Of a stretch of 5,894 nt of DNA, positions 1 to 5,387 are shown one piece after another (within the stretch, counting starts at the first letter, position 1; every line of letters starts with the position of its first letter). A model generated the notes under the pieces. That model saw nothing but the letters and a program-made list of their open reading frames with translations, made no database searches and was not told the DNA's origin. The DNA comes from Methanosphaera sp. (lineage in GTDB: Archaea > Methanobacteriota > Methanobacteria > Methanobacteriales > Methanobacteriaceae). Where the stretch lies: assembly GCA_013330915.1 (NCBI GenBank), contig DUHK01000097.1:1-5894 (forward strand). The letters run 5' to 3'. Position numbers and translations under genes: made by a program.

Positions 1-1163
1 GGTAATGTCAGGTAATCTGTTAATTTTATATTTTTATCTAAAGCGATTTTTTTATTTTCAGGAGACATAAATAATGCAAGATCAGCATAATTATATTGTG
101 CTAATTTTAATGAGTTAATGATTGTGGATACTTCAGTTAATGGTTTTAGTCCATCTTCTGTTTCAACTTTCATATTCATCTTTTTGAATGATAGTTCTTC
201 AGGCATGTCAATGATTACTTCTTCTGGTTCAATATCAAGTTTATGTGCTATGGCTTGTTCTGCTTCTGTTAAATATTTTTTGTCCATTTCTACAATTATT
301 GATGGATTATTAAATTGGGCAAGGTTTATTGTGTCTGTTTTTTTATACAAATGTCGTGTATCTAAGTTTCTCATGGTTTGTTTAGGTATTCCTGGAGTAT
401 TACGTGTAATGTTTATTAAATCGCCATCATCTAAAAATCTCAATTCCTTTTCTTCTAAAACTTTGTCTTCAAGAAGGCGGGATAATGATACTCTAAACAT
501 ACTGTTAACGATTCGTGTTGTGTGGTGTTGGTATACTGTAGGATACATGAAATATCTTGCTAATAATGCTGATTCGGCTGCCTGAACTCCTTTAGGTGAC
601 AATACCAGATCCTCATTATCATATGTTAAGCTATAAATTAGTCTTTCAGTGTCGATAACTCCATATGCTACTCCTGTATAATATGAATCTCTGGCTAAAT
701 AATCCATTCTGTCAACATCTAAATCACCAGAGATTATTTTTCCATATTTTGTTTTACCATCAATGATACTTTCTATTAATTTTACATCAAATTGTTCTTC
801 AACTATGTCTGTAATGCTGGAATCAGATATGATTTCCTTGGTTACGTATTCATGGTTATGTTTTAAAGCTCTTTCTGATACGTGAGAGAATGGTGAATGA
901 CCTATATCATGTAATAGGCCACAGACTCTCAGTAATTCAACTACTTCTTTATCTAATTCTAAGGTATTTCCCACTTTATTTGCTAAAAAAAGGGTTCCTA
1001 TAGAATGTTCGAATCTTGTGTGATTTGCACCAGGATAAACTAAATTGGTAAATCCCAATTGTTTAATCCTTCTGAGTCTTTGCATTTCTACAGTATCTAA
1101 TATTTTTAATTCAAAATCTGTCAAATGCAAATCACCATGGATACTATCTCTGATAAATCCCAT
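1..1163 (-). CDS. HD-domain phosphohydrolase, dNTP triphosphohydrolase-like (COG1078/SAMHD1-type), 3' end beyond the window
   Basis: The frame is open from an ATG at 1163 to the left edge (387 complete codons, no stop), so only the C-terminus is missing. The N-terminus has the family pattern: IHG at residues 8-10, then EMQRLRRIKQLG (26-37) and PGANHTRFEHSIG (44-56). The metal-binding HD set is visible as H53, the H85-D86 pair in LLHDIGHSPFSH, and D151 or D154 in the DLDVDRMDYLARDS block (147-160), followed by TGVAYGVID (163-171). Known members such as EF1143 and SAMHD1 hydrolyse dNTPs to deoxynucleosides and triphosphate. Substrate here is inferred from family only. Complete relatives are about 400 residues or slightly more, so little is lost. 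The start fits because it lies 18 bases after the nadM stop and opens directly into the conserved block. A purine-rich stretch (AAAGAG) before the ATG is a weak ribosome binding site. It is probably cotranscribed with nadM. Confidence 0.9.
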   Translation of the reverse strand, partial: MGFIRDSIHGDLHLTDFELKILDTVEMQRLRRIKQLGFTNLVYPGANHTRFEHSIGTLFLANKVGNTLELDKEVVELLRVCGLLHDIGHSPFSHVSERALKHNHEYVTKEIISDSSITDIVEEQFDVKLIESIIDGKTKYGKIISGDLDVDRMDYLARDSYYTGVAYGVIDTERLIYSLTYDNEDLVLSPKGVQAAESALLARYFMYPTVYQHHTTRIVNSMFRVSLSRLLEDKVLEEKELRFLDDGDLINITRNTPGIPKQTMRNLDTRHLYKKTDTINLAQFNNPSIIVEMDKKYLTEAEQAIAHKLDIEPEEVIIDMPEELSFKKMNMKVETEDGLKPLTEVSTIINSLKLAQYNYADLALFMSPENKKIALDKNIKLTDYLTL

Positions 1164-1181
1164 TTTTAACAACTCTTTAAA

Positions 1182-1718
1182 TTATATTAATTCACTAATT
1201 TCCTTTTTGTTCAGTTTTTGAATTCTTTCAACACCGTTGATATCTTCAATAACTTTAGAAACAGATTTAGGAACTAAATCTTTCCATGCACCATTGTTTA
1301 ATATTCTTTTTCTAACTTCAGTTCCTGAATATTCTGTTCTGTTGAATAGGGGTGGTTGTGTTACTGGAATATGTTCTTCTTCAAATAATTGTTGAACTAA
1401 ACTGTTTCCGGAATATACATTATTGAAGGGTGGTGTTAACATTTTTACATGACCAACCCATAAGGAGTTACAAGAAATATCTTCAAGAGGAATTATATAA
1501 TAACGGGATGGGTCTATGTTTTCTTCTCTTAATGCTTTTGTTAACATTAAAATTCTTTCACCACCAGTAAATGGATTAGAATTTGTATGACTTTTGTCAG
1601 AACTACCTATCCCAATAATCAATTCATCAACTTCTTTTAAAGTATCTTTAATTACACTAATGTGACCTTTATGGACTGGTTGCATTCTACCTATTAACAA
1701 TCCTCTATTGCCATTCAT
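1182..1718 (-). CDS. nadM: Nicotinamide-nucleotide adenylyltransferase, archaeal type (178 aa)
   Basis: This cytoplasmic enzyme joins NMN and ATP to give NAD and pyrophosphate (EC 2.7.7.1), the adenylyl transfer step of NAD synthesis and salvage. The nucleotidyltransferase fold is marked by GRMQPVHKGH at residues 10-19, whose HxGH (H16, H19) binds the ATP phosphates. NPFTGGER (48-55) and LWVGHVKMLTPPF (86-98) follow, then the second ATP-binding motif YSGTEVRKRI (130-139), and VPKSV near 149-153. Length and motif order match the archaeal family, of which the Methanothermobacter enzyme is the structural model. The start is ATG at 1718, five codons before the first conserved strand (GLLIGR), with a weak AAGTGA upstream. 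The gene is first in a two-gene operon with the HD phosphohydrolase. Nothing is odd about it. Confidence 0.96.
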   Translation of the reverse strand: MNGNRGLLIGRMQPVHKGHISVIKDTLKEVDELIIGIGSSDKSHTNSNPFTGGERILMLTKALREENIDPSRYYIIPLEDISCNSLWVGHVKMLTPPFNNVYSGNSLVQQLFEEEHIPVTQPPLFNRTEYSGTEVRKRILNNGAWKDLVPKSVSKVIEDINGVERIQKLNKKEISELI

Positions 1719-1776
1719 TGTAATTCACTTTTCCAATAATTTCTAATAATTGTTATTTATTTTATATTTTTCTATT

Positions 1777-1788
1777 ATTTATACTTTT
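1777..1788 (-). promoter_or_regulatory. Candidate TATA box/BRE for the nadM-HD operon
   Basis: Read on the minus strand, this is AAAAGTATAAAT, a purine-rich BRE-like stretch followed by a TATA-like core. Transcription would start roughly 25 bases downstream, near 1755, giving a leader of about 37 bases before the nadM ATG. Competing AT-rich candidates lie at 1760-1773 (GAAAAATATAAAAT on the minus strand) and at 1828-1837 (TTTATAAAAT). In sequence this AT-rich the choice is weak. Confidence 0.35.
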
Positions 1789-1944
1789 CAATGATTTTTT
1801 AGCTAAAATTCTTTAACTACATTTAAAAATTTTATAAATTGGAAATTTATTCACAAATTCCTTAAATTTTACAACTTATTTTCCTTTTTTAATAATATTT
1901 ACAATATTTTTTTTTGTAGGTGGATATTCATTTTAATATCGAGT

Positions 1945-1959
1945 AGAAAAATTTATATA
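1945..1959 (+). promoter_or_regulatory. TATA box and BRE of the tRNA-Gln (and probably cbiZ) transcript
   Basis: AGAAAAA followed by TTTATATA (1952-1959) closely fits the box A consensus of stable-RNA promoters in methanogens. With the usual spacing of about 25 bases, transcription would start near 1981, leaving roughly 16 bases of 5' leader for RNase P to remove before the mature tRNA end at 1997. This is the strongest promoter-like sequence in the window and the only clear one upstream of cbiZ. Confidence 0.7.
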
Positions 1960-1996
1960 ACTTCTAAAATATAATATTATATAGTTATTTTTACAT

Positions 1997-2068
1997 AGTC
2001 CTTTAGGGTAGTGGCAATCCTACGAGACTCTGGATCTTGTGACAGCGGTTCGACTCCGCTAAGGACTA
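1997..2068 (+). tRNA. tRNA-Gln (anticodon CUG)
   Basis: A full cloverleaf can be drawn. The acceptor stem AGTCCTT/AAGGACT (1997-2003 with 2061-2067) is perfectly paired, with A73 at 2068 and no encoded CCA. U8 and A9 are followed by a D-arm of three pairs (2006-2008 with 2019-2021) carrying A14, G15, G18-G19 and A21. The anticodon stem CGAGA/TCTTG encloses the loop CTCTGGA (2028-2034), with U33 and anticodon CTG at 2030-2032, so it reads CAG. The T-arm AGCGG/CCGCT (2044-2048 with 2056-2060) carries the TTCGACT loop. The A1-U72 pair is typical of archaeal tRNA-Gln, which in archaea is charged with glutamate and then amidated by GatDE. There is no intron. It ends 20 bases before the cbiZ start codon. 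Confidence 0.96.
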
Positions 2069-2074
2069 CTTTTT

Positions 2075-2080
2075 AGGAGA
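2075..2080 (+). promoter_or_regulatory. Ribosome binding site of cbiZ
   Basis: AGGAGA lies 8 bases before the ATG at 2089 and fixes that start. It sits wholly inside the 20 bases between the tRNA 3' end and cbiZ. Cleavage after the tRNA discriminator base would therefore leave a very short mRNA leader that still carries the site. Confidence 0.8.
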
Positions 2081-2087
2081 TTTTTTT
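2081..2087 (+). terminator. T7 tract between the ribosome binding site and the cbiZ start; possible tRNA terminator
   Basis: Seven consecutive T follow the AGGAGA, and a shorter T run (2070-2074) precedes it. Archaeal RNA polymerase can terminate at oligo-T tracts without a hairpin. These are the only such tracts just after the tRNA, so they may end most tRNA transcripts, with readthrough producing cbiZ mRNA. The sequence shows only the tract; termination is inferred. Confidence 0.35.
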
Positions 2088-2088
2088 C

Positions 2089-3144
2089 ATGTTATCTAAT
2101 TATTCTGAGAAAATTATCGACGATTCTTTTTTTAATTTAATTAAACAGGATGGATCTTTAATAATTAATCTGAAAGGAAATAACAACGTATTAATATCCT
2201 CCTGGTTAAATGGTGGAATATCCCATAATCTAAAAAATGTAGTTAACTTAACAGTTGAATCCGACGATTATGGTGGATTAGATGATGGGAGATATGACAA
2301 TTTTCAAAAGAATAAATTCACTGATTTAGGTTTGGATTATGAAAATACTGCAGGTTTATTAACTTCAGCTTGCATGGATAATTATGCATTTTCCAATAAA
2401 AAATATGAACAACTAGAAGTTACGGCTATAGTAACTGCAGGTGCAGATAAAAATGCTGTTAAAGCAGGTGATGGAGCCTCTTTTTATGAATATAACAACA
2501 ACTATTTTAATACATTTGGTACTATAAACATAATCGTTATTATTGATGCTAATTTGGATGATGGAGCATTGGTTACTGCTTCCATAACGGCTACTGAAGC
2601 CAAATCTGTTGTACTACAAGATTTAAAGATTGAAAGTCAATATTCAACAGGTATTGCTACAGGTACAGGTACTGATGGAATAGCCATAATCTCAAATAAA
2701 AGCAGTAACAATCATATTGAAAATGCTGGAAAACATTCTAAATTAGGTGAATTAATAGCCAAATCAGTAATTGAAGCAACAAAAGAAGCTTTGTATCTTC
2801 AAACATTTATGTCAGCAGATTTTCAAAGCACGGTCTTAAGCAGATTATCACGTTTCAACATAACTTTTGAAGATTTTTATAAAGGTGTTTCAATTGATAA
2901 AACTACATATGCTTCAGAGTTTTATTATTTCAACAATAACAAACAAAACGTTGCTTTTGTAAGTATGGTATTAAACTTAATTGATGAAATAAATATGGGT
3001 TTGTTAAAATTAGAAGATATACTCAAACCTCTTAAAACATTATTTAAATCTTATCTGGATATAACTGTGGAAGAAAAAATAGAAAATGTAAATGATATAA
3101 TAGATTTATTAATAAAATCCATAAATCATCATTTATTTGATTAA
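2089..3144 (+). CDS. cbiZ: Adenosylcobinamide amidohydrolase with a C-terminal extension (351 aa)
   Basis: CbiZ cleaves the aminopropanol from adenosylcobinamide to give adenosylcobyric acid, letting archaea salvage incomplete corrinoids into coenzyme B12 (EC 3.5.1.90; shown for the Methanosarcina mazei enzyme). Family signatures run in order: ISSWLNGGI (36-44) with VVNLTV (51-56), ENTAGLLTSA (85-94), VTAIVTAGADKNAVKAGD (111-128), GTINIIVIIDANLDDGALVTAS (144-165), TATEAKSVVLQDL (167-179) and TGTGTD (191-196). The family's closing block GKHSKLGELIAKSV follows at 214-227. Residues from about 240 to 351 are an extra, mostly helical-looking, charged tail that I cannot assign; stand-alone CbiZ is usually some 200-240 residues. 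There is no signal peptide or membrane segment. The ATG at 2089 is set by AGGAGA 8 bases upstream. The gene follows tRNA-Gln by 20 bases, probably on one transcript, and its last 12 bases overlap the stress-protein gene tail to tail. It would supply cobamides to corrinoid methyltransferases. Confidence 0.9.
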   Translation: MLSNYSEKIIDDSFFNLIKQDGSLIINLKGNNNVLISSWLNGGISHNLKNVVNLTVESDDYGGLDDGRYDNFQKNKFTDLGLDYENTAGLLTSACMDNYAFSNKKYEQLEVTAIVTAGADKNAVKAGDGASFYEYNNNYFNTFGTINIIVIIDANLDDGALVTASITATEAKSVVLQDLKIESQYSTGIATGTGTDGIAIISNKSSNNHIENAGKHSKLGELIAKSVIEATKEALYLQTFMSADFQSTVLSRLSRFNITFEDFYKGVSIDKTTYASEFYYFNNNKQNVAFVSMVLNLIDEINMGLLKLEDILKPLKTLFKSYLDITVEEKIENVNDIIDLLIKSINHHLFD

Positions 3145-3528
3145 TATTATTGGTAAATCTATTGTTTTTATCACGTTTTGTGCGAAACTGCCTAATAACT
3201 TGCTTTTTAATCCTGTTTGTCCATGAGTTCCTAACATTATGCAATCAGCTTCACTTTTTCTGGTTAATTTAACAATATCATACTTTGGACTTCCGAATAT
3301 GATCATGCTTTCACATTCAACATCATTTTCCACTGCATAATCTATGACGGTCTGAATGTACTCTTTAGCTCTATTTTCCAATACATCATACGGTTTTGTT
3401 AAACTCTGGTCAATGATGTGGGTAACAATAACTTTACCGCCAGTTTTTTTAGCCAGATGAACGGCTTCGATTCCTGCTTTTTTTGATAGTTCTGAACCAT
3501 CAGTCGGTATTAAAATTTTTTCAAACAT
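3133..3528 (-). CDS. Universal stress protein, UspA family, ATP-binding type (131 aa)
   Basis: This is a single-domain Usp protein of ordinary length with a Rossmann-like alpha/beta fold. It opens with the typical strand KILIPTDGSELS (residues 4-15), whose aspartate D10 contacts nucleotide in relatives. The ATP-binding signature G-2x-G-9x-G-S is intact: G100, G103, G113 and S114 in GTHGQTGLKSKLLGS. The last strand is LPIILIK. Family members bind ATP, dimerise and act as poorly defined stress or signalling factors; no specific role can be read here. The start is ATG at 3528, set by AGGTGA at 3535-3540. The gene begins 10 bases after the atwA stop, so it is almost certainly cotranscribed and may be translationally coupled with atwA. 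Its 3' end overlaps the convergent cbiZ by 12 bases. Confidence 0.95.
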   Translation of the reverse strand: MFEKILIPTDGSELSKKAGIEAVHLAKKTGGKVIVTHIIDQSLTKPYDVLENRAKEYIQTVIDYAVENDVECESMIIFGSPKYDIVKLTRKSEADCIMLGTHGQTGLKSKLLGSFAQNVIKTIDLPIILIK

Positions 3529-3534
3529 TTTTTT

Positions 3535-3540
3535 TCACCT
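3535..3540 (-). promoter_or_regulatory. Ribosome binding site of the universal stress gene, overlapping the atwA stop codon
   Basis: On the minus strand, AGGTGA begins inside the TAG stop of atwA (3541-3539) and is followed by six A and then the ATG. GGTGA is the common methanogen Shine-Dalgarno core. A ribosome ending on atwA would sit on this site, which suggests coupling. Confidence 0.8.
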
Positions 3541-5221
3541 ATTCACTTTCCATTTCAATAAAATCATCAGTAACCTTGTCTGAATCTCCTTCTTCTATGA
3601 GTTTACCATTGTTGATTAGGATACTTCTTGTTGATACTTCTTTAACAAATTCCATTGTATGACTTACTAATATAATTGTGGTTCCGAATTTTTCGTTAAT
3701 TTTCTTAAGGGAATTAGCCACCTGTCTTAGGGTTACAGGATCTAAATCTCCGAAAGGTTCATCAAGAATTAGAATGTCTGGTCTTGATGCTAGTACTGTT
3801 GCCATGGCTACTCTTACCTTTTGACCTCCAGATAATTCGATGAATTGTCTTGTAAGAAGTGGTAAAGGTAGGTCAAGAGCTTCAAATACTGGTTTTGAGT
3901 ATTCTATAACTTCTTCTGTTTTTATCTTAGGGAAGAGTAAATTTAATATTTCAGGACTTAAATTTATTTTTTCCAATTTGAGGATAGCTTCATCTTTGGA
4001 CAAATCAGTTAACTGATAAATAATGTCTAAAGCTTCCTTACTTATTCCAATTTCATCAGCTTTCTTCAAGGCATATTCATAGATGTCATCGGTTTTTGGT
4101 GAAATTTTGTATCGTAACTGTTCAATAATAGGTGTATGTGGAGTCAATGCAAATTCCTGGTGCATGAAGCCCATGTTTTTTCTGACTTGCATTCTATTTT
4201 CCCCATATTCATCCATATTTATCCATTCACCATTCTTTAAAAATGCTATACTTCCGCTGTCCGGAACTTCAAACCCTGCAATCATTTTCAATATTTCTGT
4301 TTTACCAGAACCGGTAGGGCCAATAATTGATAATATTTCTCCTTTGTTAATTTCGAAACTAACATCATCAATTGTTAACACGTGACCTCCACGGAATAAA
4401 TAGAAGTCTTTGGTTAGGTTTTTGACTTTTATGATAGGTTCTGTTCTATCCATTTTGGCAATAGGATAAACTTCTTCCTCATCTTTTAAGAAATCTGCAA
4501 TAATTTTTTCAGGTGTGTCAATTTCCTTAACTTCTCCATTGAACATTAACATTACCCTATCTGCCATATATTCCTGAATCTCCGGTTGATGTGAAACTAT
4601 AATGACGGTGGTATTGTATTTTTCATGTATTTTTTTAATGGTGTCAAGTACTTCTTTTCTTTTTTTAGGACTGCTCATGGTGGCAGGTTCATCTAACAGT
4701 AATATTTCCGGTTTTTTAGCTAACTGTCTTGCAAGAACAAGTCTTTGTTTTTCACCACCACTAAGTACTGGAGCAAAATGATCTGCTTTTTCCTTTAATC
4801 CAACAGTATCTAAAATATCCAAGGCTTCATCCATGTATTCGTCTTTTATATTTGTAATGTCTGCGGTAGTTTCGTCTCCACTTTCTATACCATATAACTT
4901 ATGAATAACATTTTCAACTGCAGTTTTTGACCATAATCCAAATGATCTTTGTAAATGAATTGCTGTTTTTTCCTTTAGATCATTTTTATAATTGTTATAA
5001 GTTTTAGGGGTGATGACCATGTCATCAATAGTTATTGTACCTTCATCAAACGATTCAACACCCCTTAAAATACGCATTAATGTGGATTTTCCTGAACCAC
5101 TAATTCCCATTATACCAAACACTTCATTGTCTTTTATTTCAAATGAAACATTGTCCAGTGCTTTAATTCTGTTATTGTCTTTTAATTTGTAAATCTTTGT
5201 TAAATTTTCTACCTTAATCAT
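3539..5221 (-). CDS. atwA: Methyl-coenzyme M reductase system component A2, twin-ABC ATPase (560 aa)
   Basis: AtwA is a soluble ATPase with two fused ABC nucleotide-binding domains and no membrane part. Component A2 is required, with ATP and the A3a complex including McrC, for reductive activation of methyl-coenzyme M reductase (nickel of F430 to Ni(I)). Domain 1 has Walker A GISGSGKST (39-47), Q91, signature LSGGE (153-157), Walker B ILLLDEP (173-179) and the switch H211. Domain 2 has Walker A GPTGSGKT (301-308), Q355, signature LSGGQ (463-467), Walker B ILILDEP (483-489) and H521. The D-loop after Walker B is canonical in domain 2 (GDLDP) but ATMSSP in domain 1. Domain 2 has roughly 45 extra residues between Q-loop and signature (about 370-455). 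The DEPATMSSP pattern and overall plan are what I expect of AtwA rather than of a transporter ATPase. The ATG at 5221 is preceded by AAAGGA (5232-5237). It heads an operon with the stress protein gene. Confidence 0.9.
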   Translation of the reverse strand: MIKVENLTKIYKLKDNNRIKALDNVSFEIKDNEVFGIMGISGSGKSTLMRILRGVESFDEGTITIDDMVITPKTYNNYKNDLKEKTAIHLQRSFGLWSKTAVENVIHKLYGIESGDETTADITNIKDEYMDEALDILDTVGLKEKADHFAPVLSGGEKQRLVLARQLAKKPEILLLDEPATMSSPKKRKEVLDTIKKIHEKYNTTVIIVSHQPEIQEYMADRVMLMFNGEVKEIDTPEKIIADFLKDEEEVYPIAKMDRTEPIIKVKNLTKDFYLFRGGHVLTIDDVSFEINKGEILSIIGPTGSGKTEILKMIAGFEVPDSGSIAFLKNGEWINMDEYGENRMQVRKNMGFMHQEFALTPHTPIIEQLRYKISPKTDDIYEYALKKADEIGISKEALDIIYQLTDLSKDEAILKLEKINLSPEILNLLFPKIKTEEVIEYSKPVFEALDLPLPLLTRQFIELSGGQKVRVAMATVLASRPDILILDEPFGDLDPVTLRQVANSLKKINEKFGTTIILVSHTMEFVKEVSTRSILINNGKLIEEGDSDKVTDDFIEMESE

Positions 5222-5289
5222 TTATTCAGCGTCCTTTATTTGAAATATCTCTATTATTATATTGTTGATTATTGATAATTAATTTTGAG

Positions 5290-5296
5290 TTATAAA
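5290..5296 (-). promoter_or_regulatory. Candidate TATA box of the atwA operon
   Basis: The minus strand reads TTTATAA here. A start about 25 bases downstream, near 5268, would give a leader of around 47 bases before the atwA ATG. No strong purine BRE precedes it, and a second AT-rich candidate (AATTATATGAATTA, about 5302-5315) is possible. Confidence 0.4.
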
Positions 5297-5331
5297 CACA
5301 TAATTCATATAATTGAAATGATACATAATTT

Positions 5332-5339
5332 AAAAAAAA
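5332..5339 (-). terminator. T8 tract, probable mntP terminator
   Basis: On the minus strand this is eight consecutive T, about 50 bases after the mntP stop and before the atwA promoter candidate. It fits archaeal oligo-T termination. Seven A on the same strand (5370-5364) could pair with it around a 24-base C-rich loop, giving a weak A:U hairpin. Confidence 0.45.
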
Positions 5340-5387
5340 TGAGTGTGGGAGGAGGTTATGGCGTTTTTTTGTGATTAGTACTGGTGA

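Larger units (their letters stand above)
1719..1996. other. AT-rich divergent intergenic region between nadM and tRNA-Gln
   Basis: This 278-base stretch has no convincing gene on either strand. It holds promoter candidates for nadM (minus) and for tRNA-Gln (plus). It also holds a run of nine T at 1907-1915 and an imperfect dyad, GGAA(A)TT at 1841-1847 against AA(A)TTCC at 1855-1861. The composition is almost entirely A and T apart from 1916-1946, where GTAGGTGGATATTC and GAGTAG occur without an assigned role. Confidence 0.6.
5222..5387. other. Intergenic region between mntP and atwA
   Basis: These 166 bases hold no supportable gene. The part next to atwA (5222-5331) is AT-rich leader and promoter. 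The part next to mntP (5332-5370) is a G-rich block on the plus strand, C-rich on the transcribed minus strand, bounded by A8 and T7 tracts. Two direct copies of GTGATTA lie at 5371-5377 and 5384-5390, the second covering the mntP stop codon. Confidence 0.6.

Noticed and set aside
118..585. A 155-codon plus-strand open frame
   Set aside because: It lies antisense within the HD phosphohydrolase gene, whose motifs are unmistakable, and its translation is a serine/isoleucine-rich shadow with no family features.
1841..1861. NrpR nitrogen-repressor operator
   Set aside because: The known methanogen operator is GGAA-N6-TTCC. Here the half sites are 13 bases apart, so the spacing does not fit.
1907..1915. 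T9 tract upstream of the tRNA promoter as a terminator
   Set aside because: No plus-strand gene lies upstream of it in this window, so it has nothing evident to terminate; it is probably part of the AT-rich spacer.
1997..2088. tRNA-Gln as an integration (attachment) site for a mobile element
   Set aside because: No integrase is present and I see no second copy of the tRNA 3' end downstream. The adjacent gene is a metabolic gene of similar composition.
3044..3244. A 66-codon minus-strand open frame across the cbiZ/stress-gene junction
   Set aside because: It overlaps two well-supported genes, has no clear ribosome binding site and shows low-complexity composition.
4083..4385. Plus-strand open frames inside atwA (this one and 5010-5192)
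   Set aside because: Both are antisense to conserved ABC motifs of atwA and have no recognisable protein features.
5350..5378. AGGAGGT followed by ATG and a six-codon frame on the plus strand
   Set aside because: The ribosome binding site is only two bases from the ATG, too close for efficient initiation, and no plus-strand promoter is evident. The C-rich minus-strand reading is more coherent.
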